Assembly: GCA_964466195.1 (NCBI GenBank)
Contig: CAYXMQ010000012.1
Location: 41,155 to 105,154, forward strand
Length of the DNA stretch: 64,000 bases
Direction: 5' to 3'
Source: PFJX01 sp964466195
GTDB taxonomy: Bacteria > Pseudomonadota > Gammaproteobacteria > Burkholderiales > Thiobacillaceae
Shown here: piece by piece, positions 8,374 through 19,814 of the stretch
Layout of the letters: each line of letters starts with the position of its first letter
Numbering within the stretch: the first letter of the stretch is position 1
The notes under the pieces: generated by a model
Databases searched by the model: none
Seen by the model: the letters and a program-made list of their open reading frames with translations, nothing else
What the model was told of the DNA's origin: nothing
Position numbers and translations under genes: made by a program

Positions 8374-9564
8374 TCAAGCCAAGGCCTGAGCGATACGTTC
8401 GAGGGCTTTCTTCAGGTTTTCCATCGAGGTGGCGAACGAGATGCGGATACAGCCTTCGCTGCCGAAGGCGGAACCGGGAACCAGGGCGACGCCGAATTCG
8501 AGCAGGCGCTCGGTCAAGGCCATGTCATTGGCGACACTGAGCTTGCCTGCGGCATGCAGCTTGGCGATGGCCTGGCTGACGTCGGGGAAGGCGTAGAAGG
8601 CGCCGCCGCTGTCGACACAGCTGACGCCGGGAATGGCATTGAGGCCATCGACAACGAAACGATGCCGTTCGCGAAACGCGGCGAGCATCGGGGTGATGCA
8701 GGCCTGGTCGCCGTTGAGCGCCATTTCCGCCGCCACTTGCGAAATCGAGCTGGGGTTGGACGTGCTTTGCGACTGGATGTTGTCCATCGCAGCGATGATC
8801 TGGGCCGGGCCGGCGGCGTAGCCGATGCGCCAGCCGGTCATCGCGTAGGCCTTGGAGACGCCATTCAACACCATGGTCCGATCGTACAAATCGGGACAGG
8901 CGTTGAGGATGTTGCTGTACTCGCCATCCGTCATCAGGATGTGTTCGTACATGTCGTCGCTGACGATCAACACCTGCGGATGGCCGCGCAGCACTTCGCC
9001 CAGCGCGGCGAGTTCGGCCTTGCTGTAGACCGCGCCGCTGGGGTTGGACGGGCTGTTGATGACTAGCATCCGGGTCTTCGGCGTGATGCTGGCCGCTAGC
9101 TGCGCCGGGGTGATCTTGAAGCCTTGTTCGATGCCGGCGTCGACGATCACCGGCACGCCCTCGGCCAGGATGACCATGTCCGGGTAGGACACCCAGTATG
9201 GCGCCGGGATGATGACTTCATCGCCCGGATTGATGAACGCCTGCGCCAGGTTGTAGAAGCTCTGCTTGCCGCCGCAGGACACCAGCACCTGGTTGGCCTG
9301 GTAGGCAAGGCCGTTCTCCCGCTTGAACTTGTCGACGACCGCTTTCTTCAAGCTGGGCGTCCCGCCGACGGCGGTGTATTTGGTGAAGCCGGCGTGGATC
9401 GCGGCGATGGCTGCGTCCTTGATGTGCTGCGGGGTGTCGAAATCCGGTTCGCCGACGCCGAGACCGATGATGTCATGGCCTTCCGCCTTGAGCTTGGCGG
9501 CACGGGCGGAGACGGCCAGGGTGGGGGACGGTTTGATGTTCTGGACGCGGCGGGAGAGTTCCAA
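8374..9564 (-). CDS. Class I pyridoxal-phosphate aminotransferase (aspartate/aromatic type)
   Basis: This enzyme transfers an amino group between an amino acid such as aspartate and 2-oxoglutarate using PLP. Motifs include GLGVGEPDFDTP near the N-terminus, SPSNPSG, and the PLP-lysine motif SKAYAMTGWRIGY. The family start ELSRRVQ sets the beginning: a TTG at 9564 is preceded at 8 bases by AAGG, giving about 396 residues. An ATG at 9597 would add a non-conserved leader and is rejected. It is divergent from uvrB across about 80 bases. The subfamily matches bacterial aspartate aminotransferases of the AspC type; exact substrate preference cannot be read from sequence. Confidence 0.9.
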   Translation of the reverse strand: MELSRRVQNIKPSPTLAVSARAAKLKAEGHDIIGLGVGEPDFDTPQHIKDAAIAAIHAGFTKYTAVGGTPSLKKAVVDKFKRENGLAYQANQVLVSCGGKQSFYNLAQAFINPGDEVIIPAPYWVSYPDMVILAEGVPVIVDAGIEQGFKITPAQLAASITPKTRMLVINSPSNPSGAVYSKAELAALGEVLRGHPQVLIVSDDMYEHILMTDGEYSNILNACPDLYDRTMVLNGVSKAYAMTGWRIGYAAGPAQIIAAMDNIQSQSTSNPSSISQVAAEMALNGDQACITPMLAAFRERHRFVVDGLNAIPGVSCVDSGGAFYAFPDVSQAIAKLHAAGKLSVANDMALTERLLEFGVALVPGSAFGSEGCIRISFATSMENLKKALERIAQALA

Positions 9565-9643
9565 GGTGAATACCTTTTCTGTAACGCGAATGAGCAAGTC
9601 GAAATGTTAGGATTGGCAGCTTTTTTAGCGCGCGGATTTTAAC

Positions 9644-11674
9644 TTGGCCGTCACATTTCCCAATAGCCCTTTTGCACTGCACCAACCGTTTCCGCCGGCG
9701 GGCGATCAGCCTGTGGCGATCGAGCAACTGGTGCAAGGCATCGAACAGGGCATGCGCTTCCAGACCCTGCTCGGCGTGACCGGCTCCGGCAAGACCTACA
9801 CCATGGCCAATGTCATCGCCCGCCTGGGCCGGCCGGCCTTCGTGATGGCGCCGAACAAGACGCTGGCGGCGCAGCTGTATGCGGAATTCCGCGAGTTCTT
9901 CCCGGACAACGCGGTGGAGTACTTCGTTTCCTATTACGACTACTACCAGCCCGAAGCCTATGTACCTTCACGCGATCTGTTCATCGAGAAGGATTCCAGC
10001 ATCAACGAGCACATCGAGCAGATGCGCTTGAGCGCCACCAAGGCGCTGCTGGAACGGGAAGACTGCGTCATCGTCGCCACCGTGTCGGCGATCTACGGCA
10101 TCGGCGATCCGGTCGATTACCACGGCATGATCCTGCATCTGCGCCAGGGCGAGCGCATCGACCAGCGCGCCGTGATCCGCCGCCTGACCGAAATGCAGTA
10201 CACGCGCAATGAAATGGAGTTCAAACGCGGCGTGTTCCGGGTCAAGGGCGACGTGATCGACATCTTCCCGGCCGAGCACGCGGAGACGGCGGTGCGGCTG
10301 TCGCTGTTCGACGATGAGGTAGAAAGCATCAGCCTGTTCGACCCGCTCACCGGCCAGGTCGTGCATAAGGCGGCGCGCTTCACGGTTTATCCGTCCAGCC
10401 ATTACGTGACGCCGCGCGACGTGGTGCTGACCGCGGTGGAGAAGATCAAGCTGGAGCTGGCCGAACGTCTGGAATACTTTCAGACCCACAACAAGCTGGT
10501 GGAGGCGCAACGCATCGAACAGCGCACCCGCTTCGACCTGGAACTGCTGGCCGAACTCGGCTTCTGCAAGGGCATCGAGAACTACTCGCGGCATCTTTCC
10601 GGGCGCAATCCGGGCGATCCGCCGCCCACTTTAATCGACTACCTGCCGCCCAACGCACTGATGTTCATCGACGAATCGCACGTCACCGTGCCGCAGATCG
10701 GCGGCATGTACAAAGGCGACCGCGCGCGCAAGGAAAACCTGGTCGATTACGGTTTTCGTCTGCCCAGCGCGCTGGACAATCGGCCGCTGCGCTTCGACGA
10801 ATTCGAAAAAATCATGCGCCAGAGCGTGTTCGTCTCCGCCACCCCCAGCGCCTACGAAAAAGCGCACGAGCAACAGGTCGTGGAGCAGGTGGTGCGCCCC
10901 ACCGGCCTGATCGACCCGGTCATCGAAATCCGCCCGGTCGGCACCCAGGTCGACGACCTGATGTCCGCCATCAACCAGCGCACCGCACGCGGCGAGCGGG
11001 TCATGGTCACGACCCTGACCAAGCGCATGTCCGAGCAGCTCACCGAATACCTCGGCGAACACGGCATCAAGGTTCGTTACCTGCATTCGGACATCGAAAC
11101 GGTCGAGCGGGTGGAGATCATCCGCGACTTGCGCCTGGGCGTGTTCGACGTATTGATCGGCATCAATCTGCTGCGCGAGGGACTCGACATTCCCGAGGTG
11201 TCGCTGGTCGCCATTCTGGATGCCGACAAGGAAGGCTTTTTACGTTCCGAACGTTCGCTGATCCAGACCATGGGCCGCGCCGCCCGCCATCTCAACGGCA
11301 CCGCCATCCTCTACGCCGACCGCATCACCGATTCGATGCGCCGCGCCATCGACGAAACCGAGCGCCGGCGCAACAAGCAGATCGCCTTCAATCTGGCCCA
11401 TGGCATCACTCCGGTAGGCGTGGTCAAGCGCATCAAGGACATCATCGACGGCGTCTACAACCCGGACGCCGCCGGCCAGGAACTGAAAGCCGCACAATCC
11501 CGCGCCAAGTACGAAGTCATGAGCGAGAAAGAGCTGGCGAAAGAAATCAAGCGCCTGGAAAAAGACATGCTCGCGGCCGCGAAGAATCTGGAATTCGAGA
11601 AGGCCGCCGAACTGCGCGACCGCCTGCACGCGATGAAGAAACAGTTATTTGGAGTGGAAGAACACGATGAGTAA
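9644..11674 (+). CDS. uvrB: Excinuclease ABC subunit B
   Basis: UvrB verifies DNA damage in nucleotide excision repair, receiving DNA from UvrA and recruiting UvrC. The 676-residue length is normal. Walker A (GVTGSGKT) lies near residue 45, the beta-hairpin YYDYYQPEAY near 95-105, helicase motifs such as DESHVTVPQ and GRAARH follow, and a C-terminal UVR coiled-coil (LEKDMLAAAKNLEFEKAAELRDRL) binds UvrC. The start is a TTG at 9644 matching the conserved MAVTFPNSPF region. The last 8 bases overlap the phosphatase gene, suggesting co-transcription. Confidence 0.98.
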   Translation: MAVTFPNSPFALHQPFPPAGDQPVAIEQLVQGIEQGMRFQTLLGVTGSGKTYTMANVIARLGRPAFVMAPNKTLAAQLYAEFREFFPDNAVEYFVSYYDYYQPEAYVPSRDLFIEKDSSINEHIEQMRLSATKALLEREDCVIVATVSAIYGIGDPVDYHGMILHLRQGERIDQRAVIRRLTEMQYTRNEMEFKRGVFRVKGDVIDIFPAEHAETAVRLSLFDDEVESISLFDPLTGQVVHKAARFTVYPSSHYVTPRDVVLTAVEKIKLELAERLEYFQTHNKLVEAQRIEQRTRFDLELLAELGFCKGIENYSRHLSGRNPGDPPPTLIDYLPPNALMFIDESHVTVPQIGGMYKGDRARKENLVDYGFRLPSALDNRPLRFDEFEKIMRQSVFVSATPSAYEKAHEQQVVEQVVRPTGLIDPVIEIRPVGTQVDDLMSAINQRTARGERVMVTTLTKRMSEQLTEYLGEHGIKVRYLHSDIETVERVEIIRDLRLGVFDVLIGINLLREGLDIPEVSLVAILDADKEGFLRSERSLIQTMGRAARHLNGTAILYADRITDSMRRAIDETERRRNKQIAFNLAHGITPVGVVKRIKDIIDGVYNPDAAGQELKAAQSRAKYEVMSEKELAKEIKRLEKDMLAAAKNLEFEKAAELRDRLHAMKKQLFGVEEHDE

Positions 11675-12149
11675 GACCCGTATTTTGTTCGTATGCATGG
11701 GCAATATTTGCCGCTCGCCCACCGCCGAAGGCGTCTTTCGCGACAAGGCCAAGCAAGCCGGACTAAGCGAGGAAGTCGAAATCGATTCCGCCGGCACGCA
11801 CGACTATCACATCGGCAAAGCGCCCGATGCCCGCGCCCAGGAAGCGGCCCGCAAACGGGGTTACGTTTTTTCCGATTTGCGCGGGCGCCAGGTCAACGCT
11901 GCGGATTTCGAGAAGTTCGATTACGTGCTGGCGATGGACCAGGACAATCTGAAGTCGCTGCAACAGCTATGTCCGGCGCATTTGCAGCACAAGATCCGCC
12001 GTCTGCTCTCATTCAGCCGCAGCCATCCCAATCTGGACGTACCCGACCCCTACTACGGCGGGCGCTCCGGTTTCGACTTGGTGCTGGATATGGTGGAAGA
12101 CGCAGCGGACGGCTTGATCGAAGAAATCAAACTGCGTTCGCCGGCTTAA
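11667..12149 (+). CDS. Low-molecular-weight protein-tyrosine phosphatase
   Basis: The 160-residue enzyme has the CX5R phosphate loop at its very start (VCMGNICRSP) and the general-acid motif DPYYGG, both hallmarks of the LMW-PTP family, which dephosphorylates tyrosine phosphoproteins and in bacteria often counteracts BY-kinases. The ATG at 11667 has a GGAAG site at the right distance; an upstream ATG at 11649 lies inside uvrB and is less likely. No tyrosine kinase or capsule gene is nearby, so the partner is unknown. Confidence 0.93.
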   Translation: MSKTRILFVCMGNICRSPTAEGVFRDKAKQAGLSEEVEIDSAGTHDYHIGKAPDARAQEAARKRGYVFSDLRGRQVNAADFEKFDYVLAMDQDNLKSLQQLCPAHLQHKIRRLLSFSRSHPNLDVPDPYYGGRSGFDLVLDMVEDAADGLIEEIKLRSPA

Positions 12150-12166
12150 ACCCGGGCCGGCAAAGA

Positions 12167-12202
12167 AAAAAGCCGGCGCAAGGCCTTGCGCCGGCTTTTT
12201 TA
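12167..12202. terminator. Bidirectional intrinsic terminator between the phosphatase gene and rne
   Basis: A long perfect palindrome (AAAAAAGCCGGCGCAAGG and its complement) is flanked by A6 and T6, so it can terminate transcripts from both converging genes. Confidence 0.93.
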
Positions 12203-12218
12203 CGGGCAGGAAACGCGT

Positions 12219-15071
12219 TCAGCCGGCGGAGTTTTGCTCCGTAGACGTTGATTTCGTTTCCACCAGAACCAAGGGTTCGGTGACGCCCGTATCCTCCGCC
12301 TTCGGACGCGGGCGACGACGCGGATTCGACGGCGGTCCCCATTCATTGGGCGCTTCGGCTCCGGTCTGGCCGGCACTCGTGGCTTCGCCGGCAGCGGCAC
12401 TCTCCGCACGCGTTTCCACTAGAACCAAGGCTTCGGCTGCCGTCGGCGCGTTGCCGCGTCCGCCGCGGTTGCCCCGGTTCCGACTGCGGCGCGGGGAAGC
12501 GGCCGTATCAACCGACTCGTGCTCTGTTGCTGCGATCGGGGCCGCGGTTTCGACCAATTGCAAACCCGCTTCGGTTACCTCCGTGGCGGTGAGCGGTTCA
12601 GGCGCCAGCTTGACCTCCACGGCGGGCTGCGCCGGCTGTACCGGAGCCCGCACGGGTTCAGGCGCCGCTTCGACCCGAATCACCAATGGCACGGCGTTGT
12701 TGTCGCCGGCGGCAGCCGGTGCAGCGTAGTCGTTGCGCTTCGGTGCGTAAGCGTCCTGGGTTGCTCTTGCAGATGCCGCCTCACCGGCCTGCTCGCCTTC
12801 CGCTTCGGCAACGATCTCGCTGACCGTCTGCTCGGCAACGGCGCCGGCGGATTCCGGGCGACCTTCGCCACGGCGCCCACGTCCGCCACGCCGGCCACGG
12901 CGACGGTTGTCGCGCTCCTCGCTACCGATTTCAGCCGGTGCTTCGGCGTCCATCTGGCTGCCTTCAACCGGCGCGGCGAACACCGGGCTGGGCTCGACAG
13001 GGCGCGGCGCTTCGGTGGCGGGCTGACGTTCACGGCGCGGACGCTCAGGACGCTCACCCCGTTCCGGACGCTCGCCCCGATCAGGGCGGGCTTCGCGATT
13101 CTCGCGCGGCTCTTTGGGTTCTGTCCGTTCCGGGCGGGCAGCGCGTTCAGCAGTCTCGCCGCGCTCCGGTTTGTCGCCGCGCGGTCGCCGCTCGCCGCGC
13201 GCCTCGCGCGCTTCTTTCGGCTCGCGATTTTCGCGTTCACCACGGTTCTCACGCTCGCCACGTTCGCCTCTGCCGTCACGGCCGCGACGCGGTTCACGCT
13301 CGCGCCGCGGTTCGGCTTTCTTGACCGGGGCCGGCTTGACTTCTTCAACCACCGGCTCAGCGCTGCCGAGCAACCAGCCAAACAGGCGACCGAACAAGCC
13401 CGGCTTGGCGCTTTCCTGAACCGGAACAGCGGCGGCGGCAACGTGAGCGGGAGCCGGCTGCGACGGGGTGATGCCCTGCACGACCGGCTGCGGCCGATCG
13501 GGTTTGGCGGCGCTGCCGTTGCGCGGCTGCATTTCCTCTTCGACCGGCCTTTCCACCATGCGATAACTCGGCGCCAGCGGTTCGGTCTGATTGAGCTGAT
13601 CGTGACGGAAGCGGGCCAGGTTGTAACGCGGCACTTCGAAATGCATGTTCGGAATCAACACGATTTCAACCCGATGACGGGCTTCGATCGAGAGGATGTC
13701 GTGCCGCTTTTCATTGAGCAGAAAGGTGGCGACATCGACCGGCAACTGCAGATGCACGGCGCCGGTGTTGTCCTTCATCGCCTCTTCCTGCAGCATGCGC
13801 AACAGGTGCAGCGCAAACGATTCGGTGCTGCGCACATGGCCGGTGCCGGCACACCGCGGGCAGGTGATGTAGCTGGTTTCGCCCAAGCTGGGTTGCAGGC
13901 GCTGACGCGAGAGTTCGAGCAGGCCAAAACGGGAAATCTTGCCGGTCTGCACGCGAGCGCGATCATGGTGCAGTGCATCACGCAGACGTTCTTCAACCTC
14001 GCGTTGATTCTTCTGGTTTTCCATGTCGATGAAATCGATCACCACCAGGCCGCCCAAGTCGCGCAAACGCAATTGGCGCGCGACTTCGTCCGCCGCTTCC
14101 AGGTTGGTGTTGAGCGCGGTCTGCTCGATATCGCTGCCCTTGGTGGCCTGCGCCGAGTTGACGTCAACCGATACCAACGCTTCCGTGTGATCGATGACGA
14201 TGGCGCCGCCGGACGGCAACGAAACCTGGCGCGAAAAGGCGCTTTCGATCTGGTGCTCGATCTGGAACCGCGAGAACAACGGCACCGGGTCGCTATACAG
14301 CTTGACCTTGTGGACGTTGGGCGGCATCACGTGCGCCATGAACTGCTTGGCCTGTTCGTAGATCGCCGGTTCGTCGATCAGCAATTCGCCGACGTCGGGT
14401 GTGAAATAGTCACGGATCGCGCGTATCACCAGACTGGATTCCTGATAGATCAGGAAAGCGCCGGTCTGCCCCTTGGCGGCGCCGTCGATCGCGGTCCACA
14501 ACTGCAGCAGGTAGTTCAAGTCCCATTGCAGCTCTTCGACGCTCCGGCCGATGCCGGCCGTGCGGCCGATCAGGCTCATGCCTGCGGGCACTTCGAGCTG
14601 CGCCAGCGCGTCACGTAATTCGTTGCGCTCCTCCCCTTCGATGCGGCGCGAGACACCGCCGCCGCGCGGGTTGTTCGGCATCAAGACCAGATATCGGCCG
14701 GCCAGACTGACCTGGTTGGTCAGCGCCGCCCCCTTGTTGCCGCGCTCGTCCTTCTCAACCTGGACGATCAGCTCAAGGCCTTCCTTGAGCATTTCCTGCA
14801 TGCGGCCGCGGCTGAAATCGCCCTTTTCGGCGCCTGGAATGGCGGCTCGGGAAATTTCCTTGAACGGCAGAAAGCCGTGGCGGTCAGTACCGTAATTGAC
14901 GAAGCAGGCTTCGAGAGAAGGTTCGACGCGAGTGACAACGGCTTTGTAAATATTGCCTTTGCGCTGTTCCTTGTTAGCAGACTCAATGTCGAGATCGACC
15001 AGTTTCTGGCCTTCGACAATGGCGACGCGGAGCTCCTCCGCTTGCGTCGCGTTAAACAACATACGTTTCAT
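12219..15071 (-). CDS. rne: Ribonuclease E
   Basis: RNase E is the essential single-strand endoribonuclease that starts mRNA decay and processes rRNA and tRNA. The N-terminal S1 RNA-binding region follows MKRMLFNATQAEELRVA. Catalytic aspartates are in SVDVNSAQATKG and VVIDFIDME, and the zinc-link CPRCAGTG lets the tetramer form. The last 400 or so residues are low-complexity: an Arg/Glu-rich stretch (RREREPRRGRDGRGERGE) likely binds RNA, followed by Ala/Pro/Glu-rich sequence, matching the unstructured degradosome scaffold. Length is 950 residues against 1061 in E. coli. It is divergent from rluC, as in many proteobacteria. Confidence 0.98.
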   Translation of the reverse strand: MKRMLFNATQAEELRVAIVEGQKLVDLDIESANKEQRKGNIYKAVVTRVEPSLEACFVNYGTDRHGFLPFKEISRAAIPGAEKGDFSRGRMQEMLKEGLELIVQVEKDERGNKGAALTNQVSLAGRYLVLMPNNPRGGGVSRRIEGEERNELRDALAQLEVPAGMSLIGRTAGIGRSVEELQWDLNYLLQLWTAIDGAAKGQTGAFLIYQESSLVIRAIRDYFTPDVGELLIDEPAIYEQAKQFMAHVMPPNVHKVKLYSDPVPLFSRFQIEHQIESAFSRQVSLPSGGAIVIDHTEALVSVDVNSAQATKGSDIEQTALNTNLEAADEVARQLRLRDLGGLVVIDFIDMENQKNQREVEERLRDALHHDRARVQTGKISRFGLLELSRQRLQPSLGETSYITCPRCAGTGHVRSTESFALHLLRMLQEEAMKDNTGAVHLQLPVDVATFLLNEKRHDILSIEARHRVEIVLIPNMHFEVPRYNLARFRHDQLNQTEPLAPSYRMVERPVEEEMQPRNGSAAKPDRPQPVVQGITPSQPAPAHVAAAAVPVQESAKPGLFGRLFGWLLGSAEPVVEEVKPAPVKKAEPRREREPRRGRDGRGERGERENRGERENREPKEAREARGERRPRGDKPERGETAERAARPERTEPKEPRENREARPDRGERPERGERPERPRRERQPATEAPRPVEPSPVFAAPVEGSQMDAEAPAEIGSEERDNRRRGRRGGRGRRGEGRPESAGAVAEQTVSEIVAEAEGEQAGEAASARATQDAYAPKRNDYAAPAAAGDNNAVPLVIRVEAAPEPVRAPVQPAQPAVEVKLAPEPLTATEVTEAGLQLVETAAPIAATEHESVDTAASPRRSRNRGNRGGRGNAPTAAEALVLVETRAESAAAGEATSAGQTGAEAPNEWGPPSNPRRRPRPKAEDTGVTEPLVLVETKSTSTEQNSAG

Positions 15072-15558
15072 GTTTTACCCCAGCGCTCTCGCGCCCCGGG
15101 GGACAAACCCCGCCGCACGGCCCCGTTGATCAGGAACTGGGTGCAGCGGCAATGCGAGGCAGGGGATCAGACGGCGTGTTTAGTTATGTCGCTGAGCGGC
15201 TGGTGCATGGTTGAGGTTCATCGTTTTTTTCCCGTCGAATCAGGCTGTTGGCCACTAAAAGAAGACCAAACCAGGCACTGAACCATACGGGTAATTATCC
15301 GGGTGCGGGTCGCGCATATTAATTGCGTTACCATCGCTGCTTTTTTCGGGCGCTGCCTTTCAGTTTCACCACGCTTATCGACGTTCGTTCAAACCGCGCT
15401 AAAGCGCGTAAATGACTATCGCGAACACCGAAAACACCGTGAATCAGGGGCTGGCGGCCTTAGCCGGTGAGCGAGACAACCGGCGCCCAAAGTCTGTGCG
15501 TGGGCAAGGTCTTCAACGCCCCATGTGCATGCTTTTTGAGCAAGGCGAATATACAGTA
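15072..15558. other. Divergent rne/rluC intergenic region with probable long rne leader
   Basis: No gene is supported in these 487 bases. Because rne is autoregulated through a long 5' leader in E. coli, part of this gap is probably rne leader RNA; that is inference. A short palindrome GCGCTAAAGCGC at about 15398-15409 matches the core of the repeat units inserted in rluC. An in-frame extension of rluC back to 15412 lacks conserved sequence and is not accepted. Confidence 0.5.
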
Positions 15559-16608
15559 ATGCAATCGGCAGGCAAAGCAGCAGTCAGTAAAGTCACGATC
15601 GGATCAGAACAAGCCGGACAACGTCTGGACAACTTTCTCTTCCGGTTATTGAAGGGCGTGCCCAAAAGCCGCGTCTATCGCATGTTGCGTGAGGGTGAGG
15701 TGCGGGTCAGCGGTCGGCGTTCAAAGCCGGATTACAAATTGGCCGAAGGCGACGAAGTGCGCATTCCGCCGGTGCGCGTCGCCGAACCGGCGGCAACGCC
15801 GCCGATGTCGCCGATTACGCATCCGTTGCTGGATCGGGTGATCTATCGCGATGACGCCTTGCTGGTCATCGACAAGCCGGCCGGCCAGGCGGTGCACGGC
15901 GGCAGCGGGGTCAGTCTGGGCATCATCGAGCAGTTGCGCATGGAATTGCCCGACGCCCGTTTTCTCGAACTGGCGCACCGCCTCGACAAGGAGACTTCCG
16001 GCATTCTGGTACTGGCGCTGAAGCGTTCCGCGCTGGTGGAACTGCACCGCATGCTGCGCGAGGGCGAACCACGCAAGACTTATCTGGCGCTAGCGGTAGG
16101 CGAGTGGCGCGACCCGGTGCGCCATATCAAGCTGTCGCTGCACAAGTATCTGACCGAGGATGGCGAGCGCCGCGTCACGGTGGACGATGACGGCCAACGC
16201 GCCCACACGGTATTTCGACGCATCAAGGTGGTCGGCGGCCAGCGGAGTCGTAGCGCTTTAGCGCGTACGAATCCGGCGTGCCAAGAACTGGTGCAGCAGA
16301 GCCGTAGCGCTTCAGCGCGCGCGGATCTGGCGCAGCCCTTGCGGGTGTACAGCCTGCTGGAAGCGGAACTCAAGACCGGCCGCACCCACCAGATTCGAGT
16401 CCACCTGGCGGCAGTCAAGCACCCGATCGTCGGCGACAGCAAATATGGCGACCCCGAGATCAATCGCATGCTCAAGCGACAGGGATTCAACCGCATGTTT
16501 CTGCACTCGGCGCGCCTGGAGATTCGCCACCCGCTGACCGGCGCCGAACTCAAACTGGAAGCGCCGCTGCCGGCCGAACTACAGGATTTCCTGAATACGC
16601 TCGGCTAG
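15559..16608 (+). CDS. rluC: 23S rRNA pseudouridine synthase RluC
   Basis: RluC makes pseudouridines at 955, 2504 and 2580 of 23S rRNA. An S4 domain occupies the N-terminus (GQRLDNFLFRLLKGVPKSRVYRMLREGEV), followed by the RluA-family catalytic motif HRLDKETSG carrying the essential Asp and the conserved GRTHQIRVH. I chose the ATG at 15559 because conservation begins there. A stretch of roughly 35 residues (about 16241-16340) between AHTVFRRIKVV and YSLLEAELKTG has no counterpart in normal RluC and contains two palindromic DNA repeats, an apparent in-frame insertion. It sits just before the active-site strand GRTHQIR in what should be a loop, so the enzyme may still work. Confidence 0.94.
   Translation: MQSAGKAAVSKVTIGSEQAGQRLDNFLFRLLKGVPKSRVYRMLREGEVRVSGRRSKPDYKLAEGDEVRIPPVRVAEPAATPPMSPITHPLLDRVIYRDDALLVIDKPAGQAVHGGSGVSLGIIEQLRMELPDARFLELAHRLDKETSGILVLALKRSALVELHRMLREGEPRKTYLALAVGEWRDPVRHIKLSLHKYLTEDGERRVTVDDDGQRAHTVFRRIKVVGGQRSRSALARTNPACQELVQQSRSASARADLAQPLRVYSLLEAELKTGRTHQIRVHLAAVKHPIVGDSKYGDPEINRMLKRQGFNRMFLHSARLEIRHPLTGAELKLEAPLPAELQDFLNTLG
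16247..16324. repeat. Two palindromic repeat units inserted in frame in rluC
   Basis: GTAGCGCTTTAGCGCGTACGA near 16250-16270 and GTAGCGCTTCAGCGCGCGCGGA near 16303-16324 are related palindromes about 53 bases apart. The core GCGCTTTAGCGC also occurs, inverted, upstream of rluC at about 15398-15409. They encode the extra RSRSALAR and RSRSASAR peptides. This looks like a small dispersed palindromic repeat family. Confidence 0.7.
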
Positions 16609-16617
16609 CAGCCTCAA

Positions 16618-17792
16618 TCAAAGCAAGGCCAGACCGCGTTCCAGATCGGCCTTCAAATCGCCCGGATGCTCCAACCCGACGGCGATACGGATCAGGCCGT
16701 CGCCGATGCCGGCCGCCGCGCGCTGTTCCGGCGCCATTCGGCTATGCGTGGTGCTGGCGGGGTGGGTGATCGTGGTGCGGGTGTCACCCAGATTGGCGGT
16801 AATCGACATGACTTGGCTGGCGTCGATGACTTTCCAGGCCGCCTCTTTGCCGCCGATCAGCTCGAACGCCACGATGCCGCCGCCGGTGGCTTGTTGCCGC
16901 ATCGCCAACGCATGCTGCGGATGCGATGGCAGCCCGGGATAGAGCACGCGTGCGACTTTTGGATGCGCCTCCAGCCAGGTCGCCAGTTCCAGCGCATGCG
17001 CGGAATGGGCTTGCATGCGCAGACCCAATGTTTCCAGCCCCTTCAGCAGCACCCAGGCGTTGAATGCCGAGAGCGTCGGCCCGGCGGTACGCAAAAAAGT
17101 ATAAACGCCGTCCATCAAGACTTTGTTGCCCAGCACGGCGCCGCCGAGCACCCTGCCCTGCCCGTCCAGATATTTGGTGGCGGAATGGATGACGATGTCG
17201 GCGCCCAGTTGCAGCGGACGCTGCAGAGCCGGCGTACAGAAACAGTTGTCCACGGCCAGCCAGGCGTTCGCCTGATGCGCGACTTCGGCCAGCGCACGGA
17301 TATCGCTGACCTCGGTAAGCGGATTCGACGGCGATTCGACGAAAAACAGCCGCGTATTCGGCTTCACCGCCGCGCGCCATTCATCGGGATCAGTCGGCGA
17401 CACGAAGCTGGTCTCAACGCCAAAGCGCCCCAGGATGTTCTGGAACAGTTGCACCGTGGAACCGAAAATCGAACGCGAAGCGACGACATGCTCGCCGGCC
17501 TTCATCAACCCCATCACCGTGGCCAGTATGGCCGCCATGCCGGACGCGAAGGCGACGCAGCGCTCGGCGCCTTCGAGCGCCGCCAGACGATCCTCGAACA
17601 TGCTGACGCTGGGGTTGGTGAAACGAGCGTAGATCGGCCCGGCCTCGGCGCCGGAGAAGCGCGCGGCGGCTTCGGCGGCGCTGCCGAACACAAAGCTGGA
17701 GGTCAGAAACATCGCCTCGGAATGCTCCTGGAACTGGCTGCGCTGCGTGCCGGCGCGGACAGCCAGCGTATCGGGATGAAGTCCGTCGAGTT

Positions 17793-17796
<4 letters not shown>
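16618..17796 (-). CDS. metZ: O-succinylhomoserine sulfhydrylase
   Basis: MetZ converts O-succinylhomoserine and sulfide to homocysteine in methionine biosynthesis using PLP. The 392-residue Cys/Met-metabolism enzyme shows RFTNPSVSMFE, ASGMAAI, and the PLP-lysine motif SATKYLDGQGR. Position directly after purF, overlapping by ATGA, is the usual betaproteobacterial arrangement and supports MetZ over cystathionine synthase. Being last in the cvpA-purF-metZ run, it is probably expressed with them. Confidence 0.94.
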
Positions 17797-19310
<1,514 letters not shown>

Positions 19311-19321
19311 GACGGATGCCT

Positions 19322-19807
19322 TTAATAACGAATCAACGCCGCCAGATCAGGCGGCAACCAGGGAAGAAATTTGCTCGCCATTTGCTCGAGCGGAACACGG
19401 CTCAACGACTGCTGCCAGGTCTGCGTCTTCGGCACGGCGGTCAAACCGGCAATCAAGGTCAGTCCAAGCAGGGCAATCGTGCCGCGCAACACGCCAAACA
19501 GCGCACCCAAAAAGCGATCATAAAAACCCAAGCCGGCCAGACTGATCAGCTTGCCGAAAATGGCCGCGGCCAGACTCGCCAGGATCAATATCAATACAAA
19601 AACCAGCAGCAACGCCGCTGCATAACGCAATCCCGGGCTATCGAAGCCAGGCAAGGCCGGTGCAAGCACAGGCGCGATCAGTTTCGCGCCATAAAAAGCC
19701 AGCACCCAGGATGCCAGCGACAGCGATTCACGCGTCAAACCGCGCATCACGCCGAGGAAAATCGACAGCGAAAGAATGGCGAGCACGATCCAGTCCATTG
19801 AAGTCAT
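19322..19807 (-). CDS. cvpA: CvpA-family inner-membrane protein
   Basis: The 161-residue protein has four hydrophobic segments, the first beginning WIVLAILSLSIFLGVMRGL, with the DWI...GVMRG start typical of CvpA. CvpA is required for colicin V production in E. coli and is linked to envelope stress; its biochemical role is unknown. It is always next to purF in this lineage. Confidence 0.93.
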   Translation of the reverse strand: MTSMDWIVLAILSLSIFLGVMRGLTRESLSLASWVLAFYGAKLIAPVLAPALPGFDSPGLRYAAALLLVFVLILILASLAAAIFGKLISLAGLGFYDRFLGALFGVLRGTIALLGLTLIAGLTAVPKTQTWQQSLSRVPLEQMASKFLPWLPPDLAALIRY

Positions 19808-19814
19808 CGCGGTC

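Noticed and set aside
12519..14618. A 699-codon open frame on the plus strand opposite rne
   Set aside because: It mirrors the Arg/Ala-rich RNase E gene; high GC keeps the antisense frame open. Its residues are low-complexity and match no family.
15412..15558. 49-residue extension of RluC
   Set aside because: No conserved sequence and no better ribosome site; conservation begins at 15559.
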